Source: Ancylostoma caninum (lineage: Eukaryota; Nematoda; Chromadorea; Rhabditida; Ancylostomatidae). Taken from it: a DNA stretch of 64,000 bases. Below the pieces are notes generated by a model. It saw only the letters and a list, made by a program, of their open reading frames with translations. It was not told the origin of the DNA and did no database searches. The position numbers were made by a program, and so were the translations under genes. The stretch lies in NCBI GenBank assembly GCA_037903475.1, contig JBAJFG010000271.1, positions 372,001 through 436,000 of the forward strand. The letters are read 5' to 3'. Each line of letters starts with the position of its first letter. Position 1 is the first letter of the stretch. This document shows positions 22,355 to 37,550 of this stretch, one piece after another.

Positions 22355-22515
22355 AGATCAGAGGCCACAGCGCTGTGCTTTGTTTGTTTTGGGAAACTTC
22401 TCTGTCGTCGCATTTTGTGATCGAAAGCGCTGACGAATACTTAAGCAAGCGATTTTATCATTTATCACTGTCATAGTGCTAGGTGGCTCACTCCTCAGCA
22501 ATTTGCATGATCTTC
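22355..22515 (+). promoter_or_regulatory. conserved upstream block of GST copy 3
   Basis: Shares AGAGGCCAC, a GCGAAAC-like stretch, CGCATTTTGTG, GCTGACGAA and GGCTCACTCCTCA with six other blocks, each preceding a GST copy. The TATA element is weak here. It lies 2.0 kb before the start codon. Confidence 0.5.
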
Positions 22516-22829
22516 TCTCCAGAAGGGACTTTGTGTCTTTGCTGCATAACCTTTCGTCAACGCTACCAGAAGTCAACGCTATTTTGGTCTCGCCAAGGTC
22601 GTATTGAAATACGTGCTCTCGTTCATGTTTACTTCAGTTTCACACCCATACATTTCACCCCTAACCGGACTTGGAACAACCCTGGCATTAGCTTTGCGGG
22701 TAATTTGCAAACAAACCCCTTCAACGTAACCATCGAAGAGGTTATCTCGCAGTGACTTTTGTGATCAATCGAAATGCATTTACTATCCTACTTTTTTTCA
22801 TTTCTTATCAAACTAACCCAGAACATCTA

Positions 22830-23060
22830 GAACAACTTGCTGACAAGCATTTGTCGTACATGTTCCTGATGTTATCTGAAACTCATTGGCATCTCGTTTT
22901 TGCCTTATCTTGGTAACAAATTGTCGATCCCGAAACTTGTCGGCAACTTGTTTCCATCCCCTTTGTTGACAAGTTGGCTGTCGAATAAACGTGCCGACAA
23001 CCTGCTGCTACTCTTCCTTGCAGGCAAGTTGTCAGTTCCAAAATTTTTCGACAACTTGTT
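22830..23060. repeat. cluster of dispersed CAACTTG/CAAGTTG motifs
   Basis: Short GACAACTTG, GGCAACTTG and GACAAGTTG elements recur about nine times in both orientations. No unit length is constant. From 23060 to 23900 no gene or element was recognised. Confidence 0.4.
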
Positions 23061-23905
23061 CTCGGAGTTCTGAGAGGCTAACGATTGCCAACATTAAACT
23101 TCTCTATTCTACTCACCACATCAATATCTCATCACAAACATTAGTTGTTCAGCGATAGTCGGTGTCCCACTCTCCGTCCTGGGATTTCCATTTATTTGTT
23201 GGATACCTAGGCCTCAGATGCGGTGGGAGAGGGGGTGACATCCTGTGAAATGGGTCTCGAAATTTTTGCAGAATTATTTTATAGAGAAATGGGAAATTTT
23301 GAGTTAGATTTTCTTAGCTCCTTAACACTATTTCTCACTCATTAGTGTCCAATTATTTTTTTACTAAAATTAGTTATTTTTGTAATTTCGTTCTTTTTTC
23401 TGAAGTTCCGACTATCCGACTTTCCAAAGTAGTGGAGGCCGTAGTTTTTCCCAACCGCTTTCCTGGCTGCTCCTGCCTGTGTCCTTCCGTCAGTGGTACA
23501 GTCCATTCCAAAAACGACGATAGTTGAGTATTCGTGCCAGTGACATGCATTTCTCGTCTGCCTCTCCGAAAACGGCACTATTTCTCGCGTTCTCTCATTC
23601 TCTAATTTCTACGCAACTACGGTTCCCCGTGAAACACACTATAAGCCTATGAAGTTTTCGTTGCAGCAGATAAATTCCGGCAACTTTTCGGTGGATCTAT
23701 TTTTTGGAGTATTTTCTGATACTTCATATTCTTCTCGTTCTCATATGAATCACGCCAACGTAAACAGCATAGCTTACACCGCTTTATAACCGATCCGTGT
23801 TCTGTACATATTCCATGTTTGATCCACCGGATTTTGCTCGTTATCAGTTACCTGAACCCCGTCACAGTTACATTAAACAAGCATATAACACTGTCAATGA
23901 ACTGT

Positions 23906-24162
23906 GGGGCAATTTATACTTTATACTATACAATTTGTACTTTAGTCCCGCGTTATGCTCACACATCTATTTACCGAGAGTATTTCATGAAGAGCGATCG
24001 ACGCGTCAAGGCCATCCTGAATCCTGGATCCTGAAATATAGCAGGACCACCAGGAATAGCCGCGATGCCGCAAACGCGTGTGTCTGAACTGCGTCAGGAC
24101 TGCGGCTGGATTTACCTTTTATCATGTAGACGGATGCGCGCTCATCTAGTGTAAACTGCCCT
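23906..24162. mobile_element. MITE, family M2, diverged
   Basis: Ends GGGGCAATTTATACT and AGTGTAAACTGCCC are inverted copies. It ends 220 nt before GST copy 3. Confidence 0.65.
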
Positions 24163-24382
24163 TATGGTGGAGGTGTCGCGCTCTAGAAGTTCTTTGTCTA
24201 CGCATGGATGACACCAATTTTCAGTTTTTATTATTATTGCCATCTACTTAATAGACGTCCGTATTACCCTAGCATAGCACTTAACCAAACGGCGAGATTT
24301 TTTCCTTTCCTATTAGTCCGTAATTCCTTGCCTGGTTTTAGTCTGAATGTCTGTATGGTACTTACTCATATACATATTTAGG

Positions 24383-25872
<1,490 letters not shown>

Positions 25873-26331
25873 ACATTACATGGATTCTATGTATATAGTT
25901 CGATTGTCACTAATAAATATGAACATCTTTGTTCATATGCTAGACCCCTTCATTTTCGATCATGATGAAACCGAATAAAGCTTACTTGGAGGAATCACAT
26001 ACGAAAAATTAACTTTAATGGCTAAACTCAACTTGTAAGTCGAGGATTCCTGGACATCTTCCAGAGTTCCTTGCACAGTGGTGGGATTCACGAACGTCCC
26101 CAGGAAGGTACTGAGCTTCCTGCTCATCCGTAGTGGCTTAAATTTCCTCGCAAGATATGATGTGTCATGCTACCTTTGTCGTCATTTTTTATCGCTGTCA
26201 GAGAAGATTCTCTCAGGCAAGGTAAGCCCGTCTATGCCAGGAAAACTCCACGCACAAAACAATGGATCATTACCTTTCCGGGAACGTTCAGGAGTCCGAA
26301 TCCAGGAGAACTACGCCGCAACTACACGAGG

Positions 26332-26515
26332 ACCAGAGACCACTACGGCTCAGCTCGTGCTCTGTGTGTGGTTGGTGATGTGTTTGTATTGCGAAACTCC
26401 TCCGTCGCCGCATTTCGTGGCCAAAAACGCTGACAAATGCTCTGACGAGTGGACTTGCCTCAATATAAGTAGGCTAGCGCCTCACTACTCAAGACCTTCT
26501 TCCTTTGAGCTGTTT
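26332..26515 (+). promoter_or_regulatory. conserved upstream block of GST copy 4
   Basis: Contains CAGAGACCACTACGG, GTGATGTGTTTGTATTGCGA, GGCCAAAAACGCTGACAAAT and, 35 nt further, CAATATAAG followed by CTCACTACTCA. The seven blocks share this order. It lies 1.6 kb before the start codon. Confidence 0.6.
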
Positions 26516-26639
26516 CCTGTCCATTTCCCGCGAAATTTTGCTGCTGTTCCAGCGAAAATTCATGTCATCTCGGGCTCACCTAGACCAATTTGGTCTGCTA
26601 GCGCGCTCTCATTCTTTGCTCCCTGTTGCGCATGTGTAA

Positions 26640-27114
26640 ACTTTGGCCATAACTAGTCTTTGAACACTTTCTGAGTTAATTTCACATCAAGTCGCGGGAA
26701 AACTATTCAGCGTTACTAGAGGAGACGCCGCTTCACGCTGAGGGCTTTCTTCCACATGTCTACACGAATGCATGTCCATATTTCCTCCACTTTTTTCCTT
26801 TTCCGCCACAGCAACCAACGACATCCAAGTTGCTTAGCAACACAAGACTTCTCACTGTGTGAATAATTCGTTTGAAACACGATTACTGCAATCCATGATC
26901 ACTCGTATTCCAGGCAGTTCTCCCCATTTGCAAATTAGTGTCTTTTGACATAGCACTGTCCCTAGTTAAGAACGACCAACTCAGAATTTCTCTTAGAGCT
27001 GCTCATTAAAACGTATATAACCTTTTGTTAGTCATTTTACAGTCTGCAGAATCAGCGAGAAAAGCATTTTGAAGAAGTTTAGGGTATGAATATACACTGC
27101 CAATTGATCTATCT
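26640..27114. other. duplicated intergenic segment, no gene
   Basis: Sequence such as CTTTGGCCATAACTAGTCTTTG and the following lines recur after the upstream blocks at about 30015 and 33255. It is part of the GST duplication unit. No coding sequence recognised. Confidence 0.5.
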
Positions 27115-27369
27115 TGCACCTCAGAATGCCGCCCGTCTGGTTTGCCGCACCTCATCGCCCACGTGGCGCGGCAGACCAGCTGGACGCTTTTGTTGTGAGG
27201 CGTTGTTTTCCACTGTTTTCTTTGTGCCTTCATCATATTTCTGAAATGCTTGGGTGAAAACATAATAAAAACATCAATACCAGCGGCTATTCCCTACAAC
27301 CAGATGGTCTCCTGCTGCGCGTTGGTGTTGCGGCGCGGCAGACCAGACGGGCGGCATTCTGTGATGCAA
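27115..27369. mobile_element. MITE, family M1
   Basis: Ends TGCACCTCAGAATGCCGCCC and GGGCGGCATTCTGTGATGCA are inverted. This is the best-preserved copy of the family in the window. Confidence 0.85.
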
Positions 27370-27918
27370 GTGAGATAGACCGGCACTGTAGGCGCCAGCG
27401 GTTCCTCACGGTTGCTATAATAATGACTAAGGAAGCACGAGTGTTGCTTTGCAAGTATAGAATTTGTTTATTGTTCATTTCTGCAGTAATTAGAATTATT
27501 ATTTGACACCATAACTAACTATAATCTAAAGCGATAGTGTGACACAATTAGGGGATATATATGAGAAGAAAGTATACCTTCCGGAATCCCATTGATATTC
27601 ATGTCTTTATCTACATATGAATCAAGAACAAAATGTTTCAATATGACCACGCCCAATCCAGAAATTATTTTTTCCACTACAAAAGTTATCATACTATGTA
27701 TATTACAATGCGTTGATAATGTAGGTTCAAAAACCTCTCTCTTCTGGTTAAGAGCTCATGAAGATATACGCTTACTTAAATGAGAGGCCCGTGCATTTCT
27801 TAGCATTTCTCTCGTGCTTTTCCTACCCTACCTTTTTTCCCCAATTCCTCGCTAATGTTCGGTCTCAGTGTCCTTACGATAGTTACGCAGAAGTCATAGA
27901 AGTTTAGAAGTTTCCAGA

Positions 27919-29479
27919 ATGGTTCACTACAAGCTCACCTATTTTGACGCCCGCGGGGCTGCTGAAATTATCCGACAGGTTGGTATTATCTCAATGTTTC
28001 GGTTCCTTTTCTCTTGAGAAGCTATTTTTAGATCTTTGTCCTTGCTGGCCAGGAATACGAGGACGTTCGCCTTAGTCGCGATGACTGGCCCAAGCACAAA
28101 GATGGTTAGTACATTCCCGTTTAGATAACAAACAAGCCTACATGTTAATTTAATAGAAAACGATGTTTTTTTTTCTACAGAAATGCCATTTGGCCAACTG
28201 CCAGTGCTAGAAGTAGATGGCAAGAAGTTGGCTCAGTCCTTCGCCATCGCCCGGTTCCTTGCCAGAAAGTTCGGTAGGTACAGTGCACGTCAATGGCGGT
28301 GGCCCATCCGCGGCCTCAAGAAGCACGCCGCGCAACCGCGCCGCACTCGTCGTAAACGATATTTTCTGCTGCTATTATACTATATCTAGAGCTTTTCTCC
28401 CCGATTTTGAAGATTTTTAACCAAATCAGGAAGAAAGCAACTAAAAATAGCATTACGGCAGCAGACGACGCCGATCCCGGCGCACGCGGCGCGGTCGCGC
28501 TGCGTCCTTCTCGAGGCCGCAGATGCGCCACCGCCATTGCCGTCCACTGTATTTATTGACCAGATAGATACCGCAGGTACCGAGGCATGTCTTTTAAGGC
28601 TTCGCTGGTAAGTGCCCCTTCGAGGAGGCGCTCGTGGATTCGATCGCTGATCAGTACAAGGATTTCATCAACGAAGTCCGTCCCTGCCTCATGGTCCTCA
28701 TGGGATTCGCAGAGGGAGATTTGGTGAGCCTTAGACCAGGACCGCATGCATCAGTCAGATTACCCAGGGTGAACGTGTTACCACACCGCAAGTTTATCCA
28801 TCGCTAACACACGCTTACCCTAGGTAATCTCACTAATGTTTATAGGAGAAGGCTTAGGGTAATAATAAGGAGCAGAAATTTGAATTGTCCCTTCCTCAAA
28901 AATCAGAGTAGGTATCCTTAGTGAATAAAGGTTGAAAATCAAATTATATAGGTAACGTAACTGAAACGAGACCAGGCGACTTACGGCGACTGTCAGCGAC
29001 TGTCGGCGACTCTAGGCGGCTTTGGAATCTCTAGTTAGATTTTCCATTTACAGGACAAACTCACAAAGGAGCTGCTTCTTCCTGGTCGCGAGAAATTTTT
29101 CGGATTCATGACAAAATTCCTCAAGGATAGCAAATCTGGTATGTTTTGCACCTAATTTAGCAATCGGTTACCTAAGCAGTTTCACCTTGCTTTTTTATTT
29201 GTTTATTACAATGGATCTAATTTTTAAGGCTACCTCGTCGGTGATTCTTTGACATTCGCCGACCTTTACTTGGCTGAGACTTCGGCCGAATTCGCCAAGA
29301 AATTCCCCACAATTTATGATGGCTTCCCAGAGGTACGTTCATGCATAGATCTACTCATTTTTTGTAGTGGTCGTATTCATGTGTGAATTATCTTCTAGGT
29401 CGAAGCTCACGCTGAGAAGGTTCGCTCCAATCCTGCCCTGAAAAAATGGATCGAGATACGGCCAGAGACCAAATTCTAG
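27919..29479 (+). CDS. glutathione S-transferase, sigma class, array copy 4
   Basis: Exons 27919-27978, 28032-28104, 28181-28273, 28599-28723, 29054-29138, 29229-29332 and 29399-29479 give 206 residues. Tyr8 ([10 protein letters not shown]), Trp39 and Lys43 (DDWPKHK), the cis-Pro52 in [11 protein letters not shown] and Gln63-Ser64 are present. TTTCCAG lies one base before the ATG, as expected for a trans-splice acceptor. Intron 3 contains a 273-bp TIR element and intron 4 an 85-bp M3 element. Nothing argues against function. Confidence 0.94.
28279..28551. mobile_element. MITE, family M4, in intron 3 of GST copy 4
   Basis: The arms start TACAGTGCACGTCAATGGCG and, inverted, TACAGTGGACGGCAATGGCG and continue through CATCCGCGGCCTC. 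The second copy is at 55528-55784. Confidence 0.85.
28750..28832. mobile_element. MITE, family M3, in intron 4 of GST copy 4
   Basis: GATTACCCAGGG and CCTAGGTAATC are the inverted ends. CGCATGCATCA lies just outside, as at the copy in GST 5. Confidence 0.7.
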
Positions 29480-29724
29480 ATGGTACATGAGCTGAATATT
29501 GTTCGATATTAATAATAAGTATATTCTTGTTTGTTTCTCTGTTTGCTAGTCATCTTCGTCATTTTGTATAATTATAAAGGCGAATAAATTTCACGATTAC
29601 TTGGCATGAGCACTAACAAAAAAAAATGGAGTATAATAGCCAATAAACCTGGCAGTAAAGGGTTCCTGGACCTCGTCCAGTATGTGCTGCCCAGGAGAGA
29701 TAGTGTCGGGCCAAGATAAAGATC

Positions 29725-29895
29725 AGAGACCACTACGGCATAAGTTGTGCTGTCCCTGTGATCATCGATGCTTTTGTATCGCGAAACTGCTGCGTCGCCG
29801 CATTTTGTGGCCAAAAACGCTGACAAATACTCGGCTGAATGGACTTATCTTGCCAATATAGGCTGGCAGCTCACTACTCATGATCTCCTTCATTA
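29725..29895 (+). promoter_or_regulatory. conserved upstream block of GST copy 5
   Basis: AGAGACCACTACGGC, TTGTATCGCGAAACTGCTGC, GGCCAAAAACGCTGACAAAT and CAATATAGGCTGGCAGCTCA appear in the shared order. It lies 1.2 kb before the start codon. Confidence 0.6.
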
Positions 29896-30288
29896 GACCT
29901 GTTTTTGAACAGAATTTTGCTGCTCTTCTGCCGAAAATTCATATCGTTTTGGGCTCATCAAGATCACTTTAGTATGCTAGCGTGCGTTGATTCTTTACTC
30001 TTCATCAAACCTAGATAAACTTTGGCCATAAATAGTCTTTGAACACTTTCTGCGTTAATTTCTCATGAGCGGTAAAGGCTAATCAGCGCTGTTCCTGAGA
30101 ACACATAAAAGGCTTTCTTTCTCATGTACACACGGATCCTTTGATACTTCTAACCTTTGATATCGGGTTCGCTGATCGCTGATTACTAATTTTGATGGTA
30201 TGGGCGTGACCAGCATCTTTTGAGGTTTGGACGGACAAACCGAAACATGACAAGGCTGGATTTTTATAAGTTAGCGATTGCAACTCCA

Positions 30289-30350
30289 ACCACAGCATGC
30301 AGCTGGTCTGCCGCATCGCGTTGGTGGTGCGGCGCGGCGGAGCAAACAGT
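30289..30350. mobile_element. fragment of MITE family M1
   Basis: Only the right-hand half (CAGCTGGTCTGCCGCATCGC and following) is present. Confidence 0.6.
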
Positions 30351-30754
30351 AATTGATCCTATTATCTGACAACATAACTATAATATGTTGCAAAGCGCTA
30401 GTATGACACAAGGGAATTATTTGTGAGAAGAAAGTAGACCCGAAATTCCATTGATATTCATATCTCTATCTACCTATGAATCAAGAACAAAATATTGTAG
30501 TGTGACCACGCCCAACTAGTAACTGTTTACAATTCAAGTCTAAATAAACTAACCCATTACGCCGCGAGTTCCTGAATATACGTACTCTAAATAACTCACA
30601 TCACAATTGATTTCACTAGGCTAGATCCCCGTTGATGCTCAGTTTTTGTTTCTTTTGCCCTCACTTATTTAATTCATGCACAATTTTCCCTTGTTCATGA
30701 TTAGTTGCCATACTATTTACCTTAACTGAATGTATGGTGTGCCTTTGGTGTAGA

Positions 30755-30757
30755 AAA

Positions 30758-30792
<35 letters not shown>

Positions 30793-30793
30793 A
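30755..30793. repeat. (AAAT)n microsatellite
   Basis: About nine AAAT units lie in the promoter-proximal region of GST copy 5. Confidence 0.9.
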
Positions 30794-30941
30794 CTCATCA
30801 AAACATACTGCCTGAACAGGCTGCTCAGTTCTTCAATTCTTATCTTTCTTTTCCTGCTGTACACAGAAGATTCCTCATTTCTTGTGAAAATGCAATCTTA
30901 GCGTAGCTAAATTGGTTACAAGATATGCAGAAGTTTCCAGA

Positions 30942-32724
<1,783 letters not shown>

Positions 32725-32942
32725 ACAGTACATGAACTGTATGAAGATTGATTGTAACTAATAAATATATTCTTCCTTAACCTCTGCTAGTCATTTTTAA
32801 ATTTTGATAAAACCAAATAAATTTTAATCTATAGAGCCACAGAAGAAAAAAATGAAGCTCCACCGCAAATGTCATCACAAAAGTGGAAAGTTTCACAATC
32901 GCAGAACTTGCTATCCACAAGAAGCACAGTGTCCCAACACAA

Positions 32943-33125
32943 GGGGCCAGAGACCACACACGACGCTATGTGTGTGGTCGGTGATGTGTTTGTGTTGCGA
33001 AAATCGCTCGTCGGCGGGTTCTGTGGCCAAAAATGCTGACAAATGCTCAACTACTAACGAGTGGACCTATTCAGCCAATATAAATTGCCTTGTGGTTCAC
33101 TCCCTATGATCTTCTTCCTTTGCGC
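32943..33125 (+). promoter_or_regulatory. conserved upstream block of GST copy 6
   Basis: GCCAGAGACCACACACGAC, GTGATGTGTTTGTGTTGCGA, GGCCAAAAATGCTGACAAAT and CCAATATAAATTGCC in the shared order, 1.7 kb before the start codon. Confidence 0.6.
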
Positions 33126-34211
33126 TGTTTTTTACCTATTCCCAATGGAATTTCGCCGCCAATTCAGGGGGAAAATTATGTCGTTTCCGGGCTCAGCAAG
33201 GTCAATCTGGCACGCTAGCGCCTGCTAATACTTTGCTCAGGGTCGCACATGTGTAAACTCTTTCCATAACTAGTCTTTGAACAGTTTCTGCGTTAATTTC
33301 CCGTGAATGCTGTAGAAAAGGCTGTTCGGCGTTACTACTAGCAAAACTGTCCCATATTGAAGGGTTTCTTTCCGAATTCTACTCGGATAAACATCCAGAT
33401 ATCTTCCATTTTTCTCTCCCACCAAAGCAATCATCGACGTTCGAGTTTCTGGACAACAAACTACTTTTGATTGTTCCAATATCCCCTCATGTAACCTGCC
33501 TACTTCATCGTATTCCATGTGCTGCTCTCCATTTACGGAAGAATGTATTGGACTAGCATTCAGCAAAGCTCATTTCCTAGTTTCAAACTATATAATGATG
33601 GAAAATTACTTCTGAGGTTCTTAGTATGTCTCAGCTAAGGTAACCTTTTACTGCTATACTTCTCTTTAATGCTAATCGCTTGACAGATTCGCCAATTCTA
33701 GCCACCTCAAATCTTAGAACTTCATAGGAACTGTGTTTTATGCTGCTGTTTTAGCATACTGAACAGTTTTTTCCCGTGATCCCTCTTCGGAAAGACCCGC
33801 CTAGGCCCACTGAACCCTATTAAGTCATTTTTTTGCGATCCAAATTTTTGAAGGTAATAATTCAAGGTAGTAATTCTGAATATCAATGCAAGCACATATA
33901 GAATTGCGTGTACAGTCTATTTACCAATTCTTCATTACTCAAATTCAAAGTTCTGTCTAGATTCTGAAGCACTTTACAGTCTCATATTACATTTATTATA
34001 ACTAAAGTTTAAATCAACAAGACCTCCTAAATAAATCCTATATGTGTTCACCGAGAAAAAAAAAGATTGGAAGAAAATTAGTGCAGCAAAACGCCCGAAA
34101 TTTGATTGACGGACTTGTCATGATGAATTAAAAAAAGAGGAGTTGCAGCATGACCACGCCCACTCGATAAGATCATTTGGCACTAGACGTTTAAATCACT
34201 ACATAGCTACA

Positions 34212-34385
34212 GGGAGCTCCAAACAGTCCTGTGCAAGGAGTGGGACCGCGACGCGGCTATCTTTGGAAGAGACACAGGGGCTCTGCATGCTGCCTCTGGT
34301 CGTCTGCTTCTGTCAGCAGCACAGAACTCGAGTGACACGCCGCGCCGCCGTCCCGCCCCTTGCACACGGACGTTTGGAGTTCCCT
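34212..34385. mobile_element. MITE, family M6
   Basis: The left arm GGAGCTCCAAACAGTCCTGT and the inverted right arm GGAACTCCAAACGTCCGTGT continue into GCAAGG-GGGAC. The core CTCTGCATGCTG matches the copy at 61641-61803. Confidence 0.8.
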
Positions 34386-36084
34386 GTGCGTTGGGTCACC
34401 TTAACTGTGTGGGTAAGTTTCAAATAAAAAAAAGTTTCATATAAAAAAATCCCTCGCATGCATATTGTAGCTATTCTCTCATAACAACCTATAGAGTTCT
34501 TCCTAAGTAAGTGCATAATTTTGCTTACTCGTAAAGTTTGCAGTTCTCGTAAAATGTAGCGCTTTTTTGCTGATTCCTCGCTAAAATTCCGTTCTTGGTG
34601 TTAATGCAGTAGTTACGCACATAAAAATGCATGTAGATATTTTCAAAATGGTTCACTACAAGCTCACTTACTTCGATGCCCGTGGAGTTGCTGAAATTGC
34701 CCGACAGGTTGGCATCATTCTCATGCTTCTACACCTCTTCTCATACATAAGTCGTTGTTTTCAGATCTTCGCTCTTGCTGGTCAGGAATGCGAAGATGTC
34801 CGTCTTAGTCACGAAGAATGGCCTAAGCACAAGGATGCTTAGTGTTTTTTTCGTTTGAACAACGTGCGAAATAGTACTGTATGAAAGACAACTGTTCTTC
34901 TTTTTCAGAAATGCCATTCCGCCAAATACTGGTGCTAGAAGTAGACGGCAAGCAGCTGGCTCAGTCCCTCGCCATTGTACGATTCCTCGCCAGAAAATTT
35001 GGTGGGTACTTTAAAGGCTGACGGGAATATGGACCCCAGGTACTGATGTTTGTCCTATTAAGGTTTCGCTGGTAAGAGCCCTTTTGAGGAGGCGCTTGTG
35101 GATTCAATTGCCGATCAGTTCAAAGATTTCTTTTACGAAGTCCGTCCGTGCCTCATGGTCCTCGTGGGATTCGCAGAGGGAGATCTGGTTCTACGCCTGA
35201 AATGGGTAGATTTTCTGAGAGCCGGACGACGGTAACGGAATGATCAAAATGAGCGGATTGACGGAGAACAGGTGCTAGATAACGGGATGGCGAAAAATGA
35301 CCGGATAGCGGGCAGGAGATGCCGGATAACGGATAACATCTATGGGCATAAATATCAGCTAAGGATCCCGGTTGTAAAAAGTTCTTTGGCACAAGATACA
35401 GTCGGGTCCGGCAGCCACTGCAAATGAGCGCCGGCGGGCGCCTGCCGCCGCCATCCTCTGGCGCCCCGGTATTAATGAGCTATAAATCACTCGAGCTTGG
35501 GAGAAAACGAAGAAAAATACAATTTTAGTCCATAGTAGACAGAGTGCAGTGGATATGTTAAAGCTATAAAGCAGAGGACCATTTTCACAACTTTCACGTT
35601 TTTTCATTTTTGTGATTTTCATGGGGAAAGATTTCTGAATACACAATAAGCGAAGCCAACTCTTCCTTTCTAGCTATAGTACACTGCTTCTCGAACACAA
35701 GAATGGCCGTTATTCTTCTATAGATGGACACAGCACTTCAGTTATCCCATCTGAATAATAAAGCTGACCCAATTCGGGATCCTCAGAAATAATTGAAATC
35801 CGTACAAATCGTTCCATATCCATTGCGAAGTAGTTCTACCGCTGTCATTTATTTTTCGTGGAGCAGTCCTTTACGGCGGAGTTACTCTCTCCCGGTTTCC
35901 CTCAGCTTTGAAAAATTGGTTTTTCACTATTACTTGCACTATTACTATTACTTACACTTACACTTATCGCAGTTTATCTTCGAAATTTATGCAAAACGTT
36001 GCCGGATGCCTTCCTGGACTACCCGAAGGAGATCACGGGGGACGTTCCAAGCAGTGAACCCCAAACACTGCGATACTTAACTCT

Positions 36085-36161
36085 GGATCTCCAACGGAGT
36101 GGAACCAGCGATAGGGACAGATTGCAATCTGCCGCTCTAACCACTGAGCCATCCGGGCTAC
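36085..36161 (-). other. tRNA-like unit with GCA loop inside TIR element
   Basis: On the minus strand the A-box-like TGGCTCAGTGGTTAGAGC forms a perfect D-arm (GCTC/GAGC), CAGATTGCAATCTG forms an anticodon-like arm with GCA in the loop, and GGTTCCACTCC resembles a B box. No acceptor stem is convincing, so it is tRNA-derived rather than a tRNA gene. Confidence 0.6.
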
Positions 36162-36231
36162 TTTTTATGTTGGAGTTTGTTAGATAACTGCAGCAGTCGT
36201 AGGCAGCATACGACATATGTATTTGCAAAAC

Positions 36232-36306
36232 GGGGCACAGGGCAGGATTCGATCCCCTGACCACCACAACGTCGATCATTCGCTCAACCCACTGAGCTAT
36301 GCGCGC
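36232..36306 (-). other. second tRNA-like unit inside TIR element
   Basis: Minus-strand A box TAGCTCAGTGGG and B box GGATCGAATCC at tRNA-like spacing. The D-arm GCTC/GAGC is intact. The acceptor and anticodon stems are not convincing. Confidence 0.6.
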
Positions 36307-37389
36307 ACGCGATGCAACATACAAATGGTGTCCACTATTAATTACACTTACACTTATCGTAGTTTATCTTCGAAATTTAGGTGAAAAGGGAGTTGGGTGG
36401 GGCCACTCCTGTGAAGCCTAAGCCTAAGCCTTAAACCCATTCTTAAGCATAGGGTTAGGCTTATCTACCCTGTCTACTTTGGACTAAAATTGTATTTTCT
36501 TCGCTTTCTCCCAAGCTCGAGTGATTTATAGCTCATTAATACCGGGGCGCCGGAGAGTGGCGGCGGCCGGCGCCCGCCGGCGCCCATTTGCAGTGGTTGC
36601 CGGACCGGACTGTACCACCCACCAAGATAACTCCAAAAAAATCTGAACAAAAGGTTTTTTATCTGGGCAGGAGCAAGCGGTCTGAATTTACCCTATCTTG
36701 CTTTAAAAAACCTGCAAATATTCGTCTGAAGAGTTTATCCGTGGTATTTACAGGAAAAGCTCACCAAAGAGCTATTTCTTCCCGCTTGTGAAAAGTTCTT
36801 CGGATTTATGACAAAGATCCTCAAGGAAAGCAAGTCTGGTGTTTGTCCCTACCTCATTTAGCGAATGATTAACTCACCATTTTTACCACATTATAGAAAA
36901 ATTTTCCCGTGCGGCTATCGTGGATTGTTTAGGCTACCTCGTTGGTGATTCCTTGACTTTCGCTGATCTTTACTTGGCTGAGACTTCGGCGGAATTCGTG
37001 AAGACATTCCCCACAATTTATGATGGATCCCCAGAGGTACATTCATTTCAAGGACTTACTCATTTCTTGTAGTGGCTATGTTAATCCGGGGGTTTCCTTT
37101 AAGGTCAAAGCCCACGCTGAGAAGGTTCGCTCCAATCCTGCCCTGAAGAAATGGATCGAGACACGGCCAGCGACCAAATTCTAGATAGTAGATGAGCCGT
37201 CTATTGTTATGTTAGCAATAATGAGTATATTCTTTTTTGTTGGTTTGCCTTTATTTTAAATTTCATTAAAATCAAACAAGTCTTTCATTCATGAAAAACA
37301 AAACTTAACAGCCGATTAACCTGGAAGTGAATGATTCCCCGACCTATTCCAGAATTGGCGGCCCAGGAGAACTAGTGTCAGCCCCAAAA

Positions 37390-37550
37390 AAGAGGCCAGA
37401 GACCACTGCGAAGCAGCTTGTGCTATGCATGTGGTTGTGATGTTTGTCTTGCAAAAATTCTTCTTCGCAGCATTCTGTCGCCAGAACCGTTGACAAATCC
37501 TGATCTTATTGCGTGTATATAAATTACTAGGATAGTTTGCTCCTTGTCGA
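37390..37550 (+). promoter_or_regulatory. conserved upstream block of GST copy 7
   Basis: GCCAGAGACCACTGCG, GTGATGTTTGTCTTGC, CGCCAGAACCGTTGACAAAT and TATATAAATTAC. It is more diverged than the others, in line with the pseudogene it precedes. Confidence 0.5.

Larger units (their letters stand above)
35397..36614 (-). mobile_element. 1.2-kb TIR element with tRNA-like units, copy 1
   Basis: The ends TACAGTCGGGTCCGGCAGCC and, inverted, TACAGTCCGGTCCGGCAACC are flanked by TA and begin CAGT, as in Tc1/mariner-type insertions. The arms extend through GC-rich CGCCGGCG and CTCGAGTGATTTATAGCTC stretches. There is no transposase frame. The interior has two tRNA-like units on the minus strand and GCCTAAGCCTAAGCC tracts. 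The second copy (46218-47462) is inserted in the opposite orientation. Confidence 0.85.
34648..37184 (+). pseudogene. glutathione S-transferase array copy 6, probably decaying
   Basis: Exons by alignment: 34648-34707, 34765-34837, 34909-35001, 35063-35187, 36754-36838, 36933-37036 and 37104-37184. All exon lengths equal those of intact copies, so the frame is preserved, but three changes argue against function. The donor of intron 2 reads GATG/CTTAGT where neighbours read GATG/GTTAGT; unspliced reading meets TAG at once. The substrate-half signature reads MPFRQILVLEVD, so Gly49 is Arg and the cis-Pro52 is Leu. The TTTCCAG acceptor before the ATG has become TTTTCAAA. Intron 4 also carries a 1.2-kb TIR element. 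A sequencing or assembly error at the donor would leave only the amino-acid and acceptor changes. The upstream MHVDIFK in frame is not conserved in other copies. Confidence 0.7.

Noticed and set aside
36085..36306. tRNA genes on the minus strand
   Set aside because: A and B boxes and D-arms are good, but acceptor stems do not pair, and both units are internal to a transposable element.
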